Source: Rhipicephalus microplus (lineage: Eukaryota > Arthropoda > Arachnida > Ixodida > Ixodidae). Taken from it: a stretch of 64,000 nucleotides of DNA. The DNA is taken from assembly GCF_043290135.1 (NCBI RefSeq), contig NC_134710.1, positions 140,620,332-140,684,331 on the forward strand, read 5' to 3'. Shown in pieces: positions 1 through 15,915 of the stretch (position 1 is its first letter; each line of letters begins with the position of its first letter). The translations under genes and the position numbers were made by a program. The notes beneath the pieces are model-generated. The model saw nothing but the letters and a program-made list of their open reading frames with translations, did not search any database and was not told where the DNA came from.

Positions 1-305
1 GTGGCTGACAGCAAATGTCAGAGCTGCAGGGGGCTAGTATTTCGCGAATTCCCGTGACGTCAGGCTTGTTTTGCATGTCACTGCCTATATACAGTGTATC
101 GCCACATAACTTGCATTCCAGTCGCATTAATGTTCGTGGTCATCGTAAAATGAGCTCCATCGGAATGGTGTCCGTATGTCGTGCACTCTTATGAACATTA
201 AGTTGTATTGATTAAGAAAGTAGAAGCTTGTCTGTTGCTATATGGCTGCATTATCTCTAGAATGTGTTAACAATGTCCAGCTGGACTGCATTCAGGTGAA
301 AAGGG
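1..305. other. No recognised feature
   Basis: Moderately AT-rich sequence between the window edge and the tail of the first LINE fragment. I see no coding-like frame, tRNA-like box pair or long repeat in it. Confidence 0.5.
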
Positions 306-1045
306 TTTTATTTTATTTTATTTTATTTACAGTATACTTCGGTCTAAAGACCAAGCAGGGGGGCATAATAAAAAGGTATTTCACAGTTTACAATTAGTAC
401 AAGAAAATTTCAAGCAATAAAACTTGGTAAAACAGTTGAACATCGAACAAAAATAAATTAAGATTACACCAGGACAATCTAAACCGCAACTACAGAATGT
501 AAATGAAGTGCACTGTAAAACAGTCGAGAGTTTGTGTTGTATCAGTAAAAAACAAAAAAAGATACATGGTTATCAATATCCAGATAATCATTATCAGAGA
601 GCGCTTCAAAAGGTAACTCGTGCCACTCAATGACGGTCCGAAGAAAAAAATAATTCATGAAAATATTTGTACGTGCGATTCCTCGGCTCACGTGTGTGCC
701 TAGTTGGTTTTGAAATTCGATTTCTTATGTAAGTTTCAGGAAGAATGTTAAATTCGCGAAAATAAAGCGAGTGTAAAAATTTCAGCTGGGCAACTGCCCT
801 TCGGTGTTGTAAAGTGGGGATGTTATTTATGGTCATGATCGTTGTTGGTGAGTCATTTTTGTGGTAAGCATTTAAAGCTAAAGCGAACCGTTTTACGCTG
901 CGCCATCTCAAGTTTCCTAATATCTTTCTTTATATTTGGCCCCCTATAAAATGACGTAAGGCTCGCTTCGAAGCACTGTAGTGTAAGATCACTGAAATTA
1001 TTAGTGTACTGCCCACCAGATATAAAACAGTCATATGTGAAATCC
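306..1045 (-). mobile_element. CR1/L2-like LINE, 5'-truncated 3' end with broken ORF2 C terminus
   Basis: Read on the minus strand, this is the last part of a non-LTR retrotransposon ORF2 followed by a 3' UTR and a (TAAAA)n tail at about 306-330. Recognisable ORF2 blocks are LEMAQRKTVRF at about 890-925, RRAVAQLKFLHSLYF near 760-805, an NILPETYI segment, and WHELPFEAL at about 600-630. These match the C-terminal region of the intact LINE at 26-31 kb (ENIQRKAVRF, RRYRDRLKMLYLIY, WNALP). The blocks lie in different frames: one shift falls near 890 and another in the T-run just before the WHELP block, so the copy is dead. Nothing of the endonuclease or the polymerase core is present. The clade is inferred from the C-terminal motifs only. 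Confidence 0.75.
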
Positions 1046-3105
1046 GTATAGGTCTTGAAAATTGAAGCGAAACATGTCCCCAGCTTCACTGATAAGTCGG
1101 TTAAGGAAGCAACGCGCCTCTCGCGAATGCAAGCGTCACCGTGTGAAGTGAGCTGTTCGCGAAATGAGAAACTCGGCTTGGTCCCGCGAAGAAGCGCGCA
1201 CAACGACCTCCTCGACAGCGTCCCCCGCGACGGGCACAAAGAGCATGTGAGAAATGAACCAACGGACGCTCGAAGCGCTGGCAGCTGAAGAAGGAACGGT
1301 AACACGTGATAAACGACCTCCAGGCATCATCCTCTGTCGTTGGCCCCCAGCGCACAGTCAGTCCGTCGGAGGCACATGTGTGTGACGAAAGGGTTGAGCC
1401 TGGAGCCCAGATTCGGCGTCCGTGGCTCGATGCCGTTCCCACGAAATCAACCTAGGCGGCATAAGCTTCTTCGCGATGAATCGTAACAACGCCGGAGCAT
1501 CAAGATCAAACAGAAAGAGGAAAGAAAAGCGCCTTACCCCCCTGAACTCCCTCACTGCGTTTCCCGCACCACTTTCCCGACATGGCCCCTTAAACGATCG
1601 AAATATGCGCAGCATAAAGGAGCCTCACCTGTTTGCCACGCAAGAGTTTCATCTTGAAAGCCGCACTCCAATAAACGCAGTGATGTCTTTTTTTTTCTCT
1701 GTTCTTTATCCTCTTCTTGCATCAAATTATTTTTTTTTGCACGTGCAACAACGTGTGTAGCTTCTCCCGTGCATGCGTTTAAAAATGCTCTGCCTGTCGC
1801 TCATTTTCTGTATGTGTGCGTCACTTTGCGCCAGCTTGAGGGGTTCGGCAACCTTGACCCCGCGTGGGCTCTGCGGCACTGAACGAAGGCGCATCGCCCC
1901 GAGCGCCATCTGCCGAAAGAAATAGCTGGTCCCGACCCCACCCAGCTACTACCCGCCGCCCATCTGAGACACTTGAATAAGTAAATGAACAAGGCACACC
2001 GCGCTGCCGAGAAGGGGTTCTGCTTTTGAACGGCACGCCGGCTTCCCATCGGCGTCTCCCACGAAAGGTGACGGAGAAGAAAAAAAAAAAAAACTCAGAG
2101 GAAGAAAAGCTGGAATAAAGCACCCGCTCCATCGCAAGAGAGGGCGCTACGTAGTACACCGTAAGTATCAAACGCCAACAGCAAACGGGGAAGAAAGGCG
2201 TACCTGCAACGAAAGCTCCACGATCCCTCCCGGCCCGGGTTCTCACACAAACCCTAAGCAATGATGCAAAGATGCGCTCGTCAGTTTGGCGTATGCCAGA
2301 AAATGGAGAGTGGGATAAGAATGATGCCGCAATTCGCTTAGTGCGGACAGGAATAGGACAGTTGAGTTAAGAGGAGAGAAAGAAAGACGATTTGAAACTT
2401 GCGCCCAGGACAGGCCGTAGCTCCAACGGCTGGTGCACACAGATGCTTGGAATTTCACGATGCTTGCGTCATTTACGTATTTTCGTGACGGCCAAGCGGC
2501 AGTGCAATGCCTCGCACTCGTGTTTTCTCCACTGAGTCTCTCTCCTATTCTGCAGAATGCACTTCCTTCGCTACAAGCGTGGCGCATCAAAAACTGAAAT
2601 TTTACCTTCCGTTTCAACAGAAATGGGATCGCACGAGCTCCTTACGTCTTCGAGTCCTGTATGCAGCGAGTGAAACGAAGAAATTACGCCCTTTAAGGAT
2701 GAGCAGTGGACATAAAAGACGAGCTTTGAAGTGCATATAGACAGGCGTGCGGGAAAGAGCCTAATTGCCCACGGAGAAAACATGTACAATTCGAAGTAAA
2801 GGGCAGACTAACAAAAATCAGTGTAGAAGTCGGAAAGGCATGCGTAACATGAGCGGGCATTCTTGCAGTGACCATTCGGTTCTTACAATTGCCGTATAAG
2901 AAAGGGCCTTTGGCAAGATACTCATTCTAAGCTTTATTTACCTATTGCTGATTGTCGCAAGGAAGAATAGAATTCTTATCCTCTATCTAACGGCTTACAC
3001 GTGCATACTGACCCATTCGACAGGGCTAATGAGCGAAATAAAGGACGTGTACTAAGAAAACTCGAGGACGTGTAGTAAGTAAACTGCATTTAATGTATCT
3101 GTTAA
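1046..3105. other. No recognised gene; several unsupported open frames
   Basis: The part from about 1100 to 2260 is relatively GC- and CpG-rich and holds overlapping open frames on both strands (for example minus 1821-2261 and 1101-1442). Their translations are low-complexity, arginine/serine/phenylalanine-rich and match no family I know. There is a short poly-A run near 2080. I do not call genes here. Confidence 0.4.
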
Positions 3106-3580
3106 ATGTATCTTTCAAAGTATCAGTTCAAGTGGCCCTGCAACATTTTTCCAAGTATTTATCGAATGGCGAATGGCTTCATTAAAAGAGCTTACTGCCT
3201 CATGAATCAGCTGCAGCTGAAAATTTTAGAATACGTCAAAGACGAGCGCGCTTACAGAAATTCGTCGCTTTCCCTCTGTTTGCATGTCGGCAGGTGCGGT
3301 GAAGGCTACGTGGGGAGGAGCGGCGGGGTATGACGAGAGGTCAAGAAGCTACGCCCATTCGTCAGAGCATGCCATGACCTTGAACACTTTCTTTGTTATT
3401 TTTTTTCGAATGCGCGGCTTATTCTCGATGTGATCGCTAGCGAGCGCTCGGACTCGTCGCGGCACACCGCGGTGGCCACGGTAACTATGCGGCTCACGAT
3501 GCTCAAATCAAGCAATGACCGCGAATTTTACTTGTGGCGTGGTCATATCGGTTTAAGGCATTATTTATCAAAAGAAGAGC
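3106..3580 (+). repeat. Unclassified dispersed repeat, copy 1
   Basis: This stretch is similar along its length to 58611-59060 in the same orientation. Matching blocks in order: GGCCCTGCA with TTTTC near the start, a TTTTAGAATacGTCAA block at about 3226, CGCTTTCCCTC near 3267, CATGACCTtGAaCACTTTCTTT near 3370, and GCGGCTCACGAT with GTGGCGTGGTCAT near the end. By eye roughly two thirds of bases agree, with several indels. No open frame, terminal repeat or tRNA-like head is apparent. In both places a Ruka-type SINE and a foldback element lie close by. Confidence 0.6.
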
Positions 3581-3685
3581 TAGGTATTTGAAGGTTACTT
3601 TGATAATAATAGTGAATTTCAGGTCCAAGCCATTCAATAATGCTTGGCTCACATATCCTCAGGAGCCTCGACTAACGATCGGCAG

Positions 3686-3926
3686 TTGCCCCGCTGTGGT
3701 GGTCTAGTGGCAAAGGTACTCAGCTGCTGACCCGCTGGTCGCGGGATCGAATCCCGGCTGCGGCGGCTGCATTTCCGATGGAGGCGGAAATGTTGTAGGA
3801 CCGTGTGCTCAGATTTGGGTGCACGTTAAAGAACCCCGGGTGGTCGAAATTTCTGGAGCCCTCCACTACGGCGTCTCTCATAATCATATGGTGGTTTTGG
3901 GACGTTAAGCCTCACATTTCAATTAC
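3686..3926 (+). mobile_element. Ruka-type tRNA-derived SINE, full length, with target-site duplication
   Basis: The head carries a Pol III A box (TGGTCTAGTGGC, about 3701) and a B box (GGATCGAATCC, about 3745). The body has the diagnostic TGGGTGCACGTTAAAGAACC and GGTTTTGGGACGTTAA blocks and ends in a short AT-rich tail. The 10-bp direct repeat CGATCGGCAG flanks it at 3676-3685 and 3927-3936, which shows insertion by target-primed reverse transcription. The family name rests on my recollection of tick SINEs; the structure is seen directly. Confidence 0.85.
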
Positions 3927-4038
3927 CGATCGGCAGCGTTTTTTGAGCATAGTGAAGAAAAGTTGTTTCAGGCCCATTCAAAGCTCGAGCACAGTCTGAT
4001 GCAGCATTTCTTCACAACAATACATAACGTATACATAA

Positions 4039-4092
4039 CGCTTTCAGTGCAAAGCCAGGAACTAAAAAGTTCCTGGCTTTGTACAGAAAGCG
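4039..4092. repeat. Short hairpin (inverted repeat)
   Basis: Two 25-bp arms with about three mismatches around an AAAA loop; the inner core is AAAGCCAGGAACT against AGTTCCTGGCTTT. It may be a tiny foldback element. The short string AAAGCCAGGAAtTAAA recurs near 7315. Confidence 0.75.
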
Positions 4093-4154
4093 CATAGTCA
4101 GATTTTTGAAAGTAGAAAATTATTCAAAGTAATCCCCCCTTATATAGATGCCAT

Positions 4155-4299
4155 TTGTAACTTAGAAGTGTGGCAGCTTGGGCTAGTTGGTATGGCATGA
4201 CGATAGTTATAGCGCGAGAACAAAACGACGACACAGAGTGTGTCCTTCTTGTCTCTGTGTCGTCGTTTTGTTCTCGCGCTATAACTATCGTCATGCCAT
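4155..4299. mobile_element. Foldback (hairpin) element, copy 1
   Basis: Perfect 47-bp arms at 4192-4238 and 4253-4299 enclose a 14-nt loop. The arm core is GATAGTTATAGCGCGAGAAC followed by AAAACGACGACACAGAG. On the left the arm's outer flank continues (CTTAGAAGTGTGGCAGCTTG, about 4160) without a partner on the right. The same flank appears on the right side of the related element at 59.1-59.26 kb. No protein is encoded, so it is non-autonomous. Confidence 0.8.
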
Positions 4300-6189
4300 T
4301 TGTAAGTCGTTTTAATTCTTTTTAGTTCACTAAAAAATAGGATGTCAAAACAGCCCTCGCCAACTTTTTGACGTCAAAAATGCCGTCAGAATGATGTCCT
4401 TTCAACTGTTTTTCAAGTTAGCAAACGTGTGGTAGTTTGATGGGACCAGGTCATGTCAATATAAGTGATGGTGGACCAGTCCAGGAGCCGGGCTCTTCAA
4501 TTTGGCTTTCACAGCTTTGGACATGTGGGAATGTTCACTCTTGACAGTTGAAACATTTCGCAACGGCTTTGAAAGCTTGCGTATGTGTAGGGTATCGGTG
4601 CTAATGTAACATACATTCTCCCGGAAAGTTCCCCGGAACTGGGCTGTATTTTCGGCAGTTATTCGCTTATCATAAAGAATCAGCTTGCAGTACTGCATAG
4701 TTTAGTTGTTACCATATCCCTTACGGTTGTTGGGCGGCTACTGAGAGGTGGAATTCAGTATAGCAAAATGTCATGTCTTCAAACGAGTCCAAGCGTGTGC
4801 AATAAGAAGGACACTTCTCCAAGAATGGAGATTTCAGTGCGAATGTCCTTCGTGGACTTTTCACAGAGAAACCAAACCTTCATGACGCCCGGTAACTCCA
4901 CCTACAATAAACATGCTTATTTTCTACCATCCCACGTGCCATCAGAAAGTGAAACTAGGAAATTGAAACTCTAGTTCTGAAAATCAGACACATCTCCAGC
5001 TTGCACAAACGAGCTGCCAAGCTTTCATATGACTCCACGCTTAGGATTCAATTCTGAGCGATAGATTATATAGCAGCAAACGTATTATCTCGCTCCAGCA
5101 GTTCAAGACAGGTGCACCAGCCCTGCGGAGTTTTGTCGTATGCTCGAGTTCGTGAGGCTACGGCGATCTAGGTATGTATATATACAACTTGCACGGCTTT
5201 CAGTTTGTGCACACTATATATGCTGCTGATCTAGTGCTCACACTTTAAAAATTAGCCTTCTAAAGCATTTGTATCTGCATAGGTCAAGCCCCAAATAACT
5301 GTTGGCAAGGCTTCTGCAGGGCCTATTCATCTGCATGAACGCACAACTGAGACGCAATCGTAGTAGCTAGTGCGCTGCCTTTACGCTGTAGAAACCGCTC
5401 AGTGATGGCAGGCGATAGTTACTGTATATTCTACCTTTAGGTAGCAGAGTTGCGCATAGGTCCGGCACCTTGTACACTGAGGCGTTCATGTCATGCAGGA
5501 AAGCCACCACTTCCGAATGTAGGAGCCGACGCAGCCCAGCGGCTCTGTGCGTTTTCTCGCTCGTTCATAGCCCGTCGCTGGCACAATGAGTTTAGCTTCG
5601 AAAATAAAAAAAGGAAGAAAAACTTGAATAAATAATGGTTTTAGAGATTACTGATGCTGTAGCTTGTTCGATGGCAGATACCATAACAAGATTTTTTTTT
5701 TGTAATAAATAGCGAACGAGAAAAACTCGACTTAATTTGTCGAGAATCGTGTACACGATTCGCGTCAACTTGATTTACGCACATCAATCGTTTCACGTGG
5801 TTTTTAGCTGATTTAAACGATCAAGCAGTCGATTCGATAAAACCAACTGCTTTATGGAGCTATACTTCTGCGTTTTAGAAAAGAATAACGCAAGCGAAGG
5901 AGAATTTTCGGCACATCTATACGTATCTAGCTGTGGCATCATGTCATCGTGGCAACTGCGCAGCACTGAATCATGGCGCACAGGTACCACTAACGCTGAG
6001 GTTCATTAAAAAAGGAGAACACAAGACACAATCACAACACCAACGAAGTAGTACTTCCGCACTCGCACTCAGCGGGATCGGCTCGCTGGACTGCTTGGGC
6101 AACGGTGCATGGTGGCGCCAGTGGCACGGCGGTCGCCAGCACCCACGCTGTCATAAAGCTGGCATAAAGTAGGCATATTCCTTTACAAC
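4300..6189. other. No recognised gene or named repeat
   Basis: AT-rich sequence with only short open frames (all under 90 codons) whose translations resemble no family I know. A short T-run lies at about 5692-5701. Nothing with long inverted or direct repeats was seen. Confidence 0.4.
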
Positions 6190-6915
6190 TTCTGGCGTCT
6201 CTCCACCTATCGCAAAATGCTGTTTTCTGCCGAGACTGCTGCACATTAGTTTTGTGCATATCAATTTTCAGACCTAGTTCTTTGCTATCCGTGTCCAGTT
6301 CAGTAATCATGAGTTTCGTCCCCTGAGTGAATTCTTAAGGCAATGTGATCAGCGAATCAGAGGTTACTAAGATACTCTCCTATAACTCTTATCTCTAAAT
6401 CTTTTCAATCTAGGATTCTGAAAACCTCCTGTAAACACGGGTAATAACATCGGAGAGATCATGTCTACCTGCTTTACACCCTTCTTTATTGGGAATCTGT
6501 CGCTTTTATTATGGAGAACTATCGTGGCTCTGAATCCACTGTAAATTTCTTCCAGTATGTTTATGTGGGGTTCGTCGATGCCCTGATTCCGTATACTGCC
6601 TGCATTACTGTTGATGGCTCGACTCTGTCAAATGCCTTTTCGTAATATATGAAAGCTATGCATAGGGGTTGGTTGTATTCCGCGCATTTCTCTATTACCC
6701 GATTGATAGTGTAAATATGGGGTATTGTGGAGTAGTCTGTATGCAATCCAGTTTGGTGCTTTGGTTGATTAAACTATAATGTCGCCTTCATTCTGTTAGC
6801 TATTATTTTTGTATATAGTTTGTAGAGAACGGACAGTAAGCTGATCGGCCTATAATTTTTCAAGTCCTTGACATCTCCTTTCTTATGCATTAAGACGATG
6901 TTGGCGTGTAGAAAG
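6190..6915 (-). pseudogene. RTE-type LINE reverse transcriptase, decayed fragment
   Basis: On the minus strand the order of motifs follows an RTE-clade reverse transcriptase. [20 protein letters not shown] lies at about 6835-6905, TDYSTIPHIYTINRVIEKC then PLCIAFIYYEKAFDRVE at about 6620-6745, and LDTDSKELGLKIDMHKTNV near 6250-6300. These correspond to the finger region, the first catalytic aspartate block (here YYEKAFD, where most RTE elements have DYEKAFD) and the segment after the polymerase core. Stop codons and shifts interrupt the frame repeatedly, and the FADD block is not preserved in a readable form. Only part of the polymerase remains; no endonuclease was seen. Confidence 0.75.
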
Positions 6916-6951
6916 TGTGCCTAGTACCAACACCTTGAGGTGTGTTTCGTT

Positions 6952-7100
6952 GAGCTGGTTGGTCAAAGACGGTAAAAGGTAAAAACAGCGCAAACTAGAA
7001 GACACAAACGAAGGAACAACAGACAGGAGGAGCACTGTACTGTCTTATTTTCTTCGTTCATCTGTTCTAGTTTGCGCTGTCTTTACCTTTCACCAACTCC
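6952..7100. mobile_element. Foldback element, divergent family member
   Basis: Inverted arms of about 55-60 bp: the left begins GAGCTGGTTGGT and the right ends ACCAACTCC. The shared inner part is AAAACAGCGCAAACTAGAA against TTCTAGTTTGCGCTGTCTTT. The arms differ by several substitutions and small indels, and the loop is about 30 nt. The terminal CTGGTTGGT resembles the CTAGTTGGT of the element at 4.2 kb. It abuts the 5' break of the RTE fragment. Confidence 0.7.
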
Positions 7101-8929
7101 TCTCCTGGCTAGGCGGCTGCACAGGGAGGACAGGGGGGCATGCGCCCAATCACCCAAAGGGGAGGTACAAAGTTTGCCCCGTTCTGTTGCTTAGTAGGAC
7201 CTATCCTGTCATTCTTTAAGCAGGGTGATGATGACGCAGATGTTTGGCGATAACGGTGGCCAAAGGTACTTGGTGTTATTCCAAGAACTCTTTACTTCCC
7301 GTCCTTACTCTTTCAAAGCCAGGAATTAAAGGCAATTCATCGTGAGCAGAAAGTCATCGCTTCACTTTCATCTCTCCATACTTTGTGAAGCGCCTTGTAA
7401 TCGCAATCGACAACAGGGGGGAAGGGGGCATGGAACTTATATAAGAGCCACTGGCAGGGTGTTGTTCCGAGGTTCGATCACCAAACCACGAATTTGTCAA
7501 CATAGAAGCGTTATTTCTTAGAAACTCGTATGGGTATAACTGGAGTTTTTTTTTTCTTCTAAAGAGCCAAGTGAACTTTGATTGAAACTAAGAAAAATAC
7601 GCACTTTTTTTTTTTGCTACCGAGAATTATGACCGGGCCTGCTCAAAAAATTTTTGCCACTATGTTCCTTTCCCCTAAATACTTCAAATCTATGTCATGG
7701 CTAAAGTATACGTAGCCCAATACCGTCGGTATTCAGGAATAAAGTTTGTGTTCAGCTCATATAGACTTGAACACTTCATTTGGGCATGAATTAGCTCGTA
7801 AAATTAGTCTAAAACGATTCGAATGTATGGTATACCAATATTTTGCAATCAAATTGACGTCATCCTTGTACCTCCGTCAGTGCCGTGCTTCGTCGCATGG
7901 GCGTAAGGGAGATTACTGAACTTGAAAAGAGAGTGGTCCTTACCGGCAAAAGGCGCACTATTCTGGACAGTCAGCAGTGTTTTCTTGTTCTTGACATCTG
8001 TTGAAGCCCTTGCTGCTCCAGCTAGTTTTATGCCGTGCCGCTTCAGACCACATCTTCTTTATTAGGAAATGTATCTATGCCTATTATCTACATTTCACAT
8101 TTATTTTATTTGAAATATGCGGTACTAGAAGAAATGGAGGACAGGATACTGTAGAGCTAAACTCGAAAAGAGGCTCAAAGAAGCAAAAAAGAAATAGGAA
8201 AGTCGACCTCTTACTCATTATATTCGAGTTTTGTCACATAACATTGTCCCCCAGTAAGTACCAACTCGTCCAAGAAAAAACTAATTGTGGAACGTAAACG
8301 CATTAGCAAAGCAACTATAGGACACAAATGAAACTTTGGAAGAAACCACGTTGGTTGTTTTGGTCCTAATTTTTGACGCAGTGCTGGTTTAATGAGCGTG
8401 GCTGAGTTTGAAACAGTCAGAGTATTCGACTTATTTTTTATTGGAAACTGCCTTCTTAAGTGTATACACATTACAACCTGAAATTTCCCAATTTCGATTC
8501 TAACTGTTTTAGAGGTGCGCTTTACGCTTTAGAGAAATTTAGTCCATAGTTTCAGTTTCTGCATTCGGCTTTTTTTTAAAAAACAAACACACAAACGCCA
8601 CATATTGTTTGTCAAGTGGCACTGTGATATTTACGTTGTAAACTGTGTGAAGTAGAACCAAAGGAGGAAGGCCCCGCGTGTTCTCCGATGTACCCTAACA
8701 CTGATAGCATTTCGATTCAGTTTCACAGCCTCAAAATGCAACATTCGCAACGACACTATTGAATTGTAGTTACTTGATAGGCATGCTCCTGATATTCACG
8801 GACATGTCACCGGCCCAACAGTAAACTAACCCCCCCCCCCCCTCCCGGCATTGCTGCGTCATAGCCTTCGTACCGATCAGCGCACTGCATGCAGGGGCGT
8901 TCGAAAGCCTCCTCGACGAGCCCCATGAG
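7101..8929. other. No recognised feature
   Basis: AT-rich, without convincing coding frames. It contains homopolymer runs (T-runs near 7548 and 7607, a C-run at about 8830-8842). An open frame at 8001-8297 encodes nothing I recognise. Confidence 0.4.
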
Positions 8930-8975
8930 CGGGCTATAAAAGCAGGTGGTGCAGCTACCGGCGGCTATCAAGATT
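8930..8975 (+). promoter_or_regulatory. Candidate TATA-type promoter
   Basis: TATAAAA at 8935-8941 is followed about 33 bases later by an initiator-like CTATCAAGA, and then by GC-rich sequence with an ATG at 9008 opening 73 codons (to 9229). A donor-like CAAGTAAGAT lies near 9417-9426. The translation (starting MNNAPNIPDGK) matches no family I recognise. The TATA/Inr spacing is right, but such matches also occur by chance. Confidence 0.25.
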
Positions 8976-9977
8976 CGCCAGGAGCTTTCACCAGTCGGCG
9001 GCAAGCAATGAATAATGCGCCCAACATCCCAGACGGGAAATGTGCAGCAAAAGAGCGAGACGGACGGGCGAGCCTGCTGCGCTCGGCGCAGAAACACCTG
9101 TCTCGGGCGAGCCGAGATGCGATTAGGGCCCACTTAGCTGGTGTCTGCCCTTTTGCGCCGCTCGTTCGCTCCGATTCTAATTGGCGCTTCCCGCCGCCCT
9201 CTCGTCCGTCGCCAAGGGCAGCGGAATGAAACCCAGTGCTGGCCGCGGGCTGCCGTGTGTATAATGAAGCCAGGTGCCTGGGCTATTTGCATACGCAACG
9301 CCCGAACCCTTGACCTGCACGAGAACAGTTGAACGACGTCGCGGCGCCGGTGTCCCGGCCTCAGGCGCGGGTCCGATCAGAGCGTCCACCACACGGGCGG
9401 CCGTGCAATTTCCGGACAAGTAAGATTAATCGAGGCAGCACGCATGGCATCCACGATGCTCGCCTGCACGTTGTCCACGGAGCTACTTTCTAGCCAATTC
9501 GAGGGCCCTAATTTATCGCATAATTTGTGTCGTCTGCGCCGGGCCCACCAGTTGTACAGCCTGAAATTCAACCTCTGGCTAACCGTTCGACGTGCACTCC
9601 ATTGCGAAAAATGGCTCTGCGTAGTACCTTCTCGCGCCGTTCTCTCTAATGGCCCGCTGATGTCATGTTAATAATATAGTGATATATTGTTTCACATTCT
9701 CAAACACCTACATGGACTATATAGCAGCAAGAAGAGAAAGCAATATAAGGAGGGGTCATTTACCTTGCGGTGTGGAAAATAGCTGAAATACTCTTTTGAG
9801 CACTGTTTGTTTAATTTGATGTGAACATGTGAACATCAATTTAGAAACCAAAAAAATTAATGTTTATTTCCTGAGCCAAAACTTCTGGGCACTGCGAATT
9901 CCGCGAATTAAGCGTGCAGCATTCATGTATATCTCAACAATCCAGTCGTGTGCTGCAACTGCCTATAATAGCGCGTT
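8976..9977. other. GC-rich stretch then AT-rich sequence, no recognised gene
   Basis: From about 8990 to 9420 the sequence is clearly more GC- and CpG-rich than its surroundings, with short open frames on both strands. From 9650 on it is AT-rich. No domain can be named. Confidence 0.35.
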
Positions 9978-10062
9978 ATGTACAGTCCTGGACAAAAGTT
10001 CCCAGGCCACGCTTCCATATAAGTACATCGATAGTGGCCTGAGAACTTTTGAAGCCTCCTCT
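9978..10062. mobile_element. Small hairpin MITE-like element
   Basis: Imperfect inverted repeats of about 25 bp face each other: ACAAAAGTTCCCAGGCCAC on the left and GTGGCCTGAGAACTTTTG on the right, with about 20 nt between. The outer left end CAGTCCTGGACAAAAG resembles Tc1/mariner-type termini and both sides have a TA. It is too short to code. The exact ends are uncertain. Confidence 0.45.
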
Positions 10063-11684
10063 ACATACATCTTGTTCAAGAATTTTTCATTCCTACGATT
10101 GTCAAAAAAGAGATGAAAAATCAGAGTGCGTTCATGAAGACATAGTTCATATTAACCCATCTTTCCCCGAACTTCTGCCGTCTTTTCATTTCTTGATGTA
10201 ATTTTTAGTGTTAATTGGGAGCTGTTGGGCTCTTAACAGTGCCGGCGCAGGAGTTGCAGTGTGGCTAGGCCCGAGTGGGGCGACGGGGGCTCGAACGTAA
10301 CGAAGTGTGCGAAGACAGCAAGCAAGTTCGACAGGAACTGAAAACGCCTGTTTGCAAGGAAAAACCTCGCAGTTTCATACAAAATTACTTGCGCAATGAT
10401 CAGCCTTACATCTATCGGCAATTATAGCTATAGCGTGTAGGCCTGGGGTCGTCTATAATCTTCTGAGATCTGTTGCTTCAGACGTGCTAATGACGTTATT
10501 ATGCTGTGTTTTTAAAAATTTCCACGAACCTGATAAATTTCTAAGCATCGTAATGGGATTAATATTAACGCGCATACGTATCAATTCATAATTGTTTATT
10601 TCGTCGGAGATTGTTTTGTTTAACATAGTGAATCTACAAAGTGACAAAGCCGTTTCAAACTAGAAGAGTCAAATTTATGCAAACTCATGTACTGCATGCT
10701 CGCCCGAAGCATGTCGGAACGTGAGTTGGAACTCTGAAAATTCGCTTAAACACAAGCTGAGATTTTTTTTCTTCGTTCTTTTTTTAGGTTTCGCCTATGT
10801 GTAAGGCAGTGCTCACAGTAAGCATTTTCAATAGTTTGCGGTTCATGTATGCAGCTGTGTCAGTACATACCGGTTTAATGTAACGGCTGTCTGGGCCGTT
10901 GAATGTCCGTCTGGGTAGCGGTCTTATATATAAGCAAACGAAACAGATAAGCGTTCAATAGACACCTATATGCGAATATGTGCGTAGAATTATGGCGGTG
11001 AACTCTCATTGGAGGATGTGACCGATTGTGCCTGCAGTTAAAATGTTTCTGCGTGGTGTGTGACTGCTGTCACTGCGGTTTATGTACGGCGTTGTGGGAG
11101 GGGGGCGAGTGATCGAGGAAGGTGCATGGACGATCACCTCTGTTATGCAGCACTCTCTATTTGCAGTACACTCTTTATACCCCATAAAAAAAAACTATCA
11201 GAAACTCCAGTTTAAGGTGCACTCGGGAAAGAAAGTGTTGTCAATTTGGCCCCATAGATTTAGTTTGCCGATAGTGTGGGCCTTGTATTCGTGGATTATG
11301 ACGTGCTGCATTTATGGTAGTGATCTTCCACCGCATTGAAAGAGTTCACCATGAATCGCTTGTGTAAAGAAATACTCGATGCGCGAAGTAAAAAATGTAT
11401 CGTGGCACGGTTGGCGAGAATTCCAACAACTGCGATCAGATGCCTAGTCACCGAGTTCGCTTAGCTTATCGTTCGCGTAAGTGCGTGATGTCATCGGCGA
11501 ACGATACATCCACCATACCAATTGTCTGAAAATTTCTCTTGAGGACAATTTTTTTATGAGGCGTTTTTCCTTTTTAATAACCTGTTTGCGAACTGGTCCG
11601 TTGAGCTTGTTCAAGCCGCCTGCCGAGACTTACACAAAATGTCATATATATCTGCAAGACCAGGGCAGATGAAAGCCCACATAT
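10063..11684. other. No recognised feature
   Basis: AT-rich sequence. The longest open frame (11082-11339) has no recognisable motif. No SINE boxes or long repeats were seen. Confidence 0.4.
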
Positions 11685-15763
<4,079 letters not shown>

Positions 15764-15769
15764 ACTCAC

Positions 15770-15909
15770 CTGCACGGCCGCCATCAGCCCCTCCGCGTCT
15801 TCTGCCGTGATAAGAATCGCTCTCGGCAGTTCGCGTATGTGGAAGCCCGTTTTCGACGCAACAATTGCAGCGCTGAGCACTTTTCTGGGCACGAGCACGT
15901 GGGTTTCAT
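15770..15909 (-). CDS. Candidate internal exon of an unidentified host gene
   Basis: On the minus strand a 140-bp segment lies between an acceptor (TTTTACGTTTCGCGCAG, ending at 15910) and a consensus donor (CAG|GTGAGT, donor bases 15769-15764). In the frame left open by these sites it encodes 46 whole codons with no stop, including THVLVPRKVLSAAIVASK and GFHIRELPRAILITAEDAEG. The third positions are GC-rich, as in many arthropod coding exons. It would enter with two bases of a split codon and leave in phase 0. I do not recognise the protein. Flanking exons were not identified, so this could still be chance. Confidence 0.4.
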
Positions 15910-15915
15910 CTGCGC

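Noticed and set aside
1821..2261. 146-codon minus-strand open frame as a gene
   Set aside because: Low-complexity translation with phenylalanine and serine runs from a homopolymer; no family resemblance.
3690..3760. tRNA gene
   Set aside because: The A and B boxes belong to a SINE head: no proper acceptor stem, and the SINE body follows directly. The same applies to 22.1, 33.17, 55.0, 58.4 and 61.87 kb.
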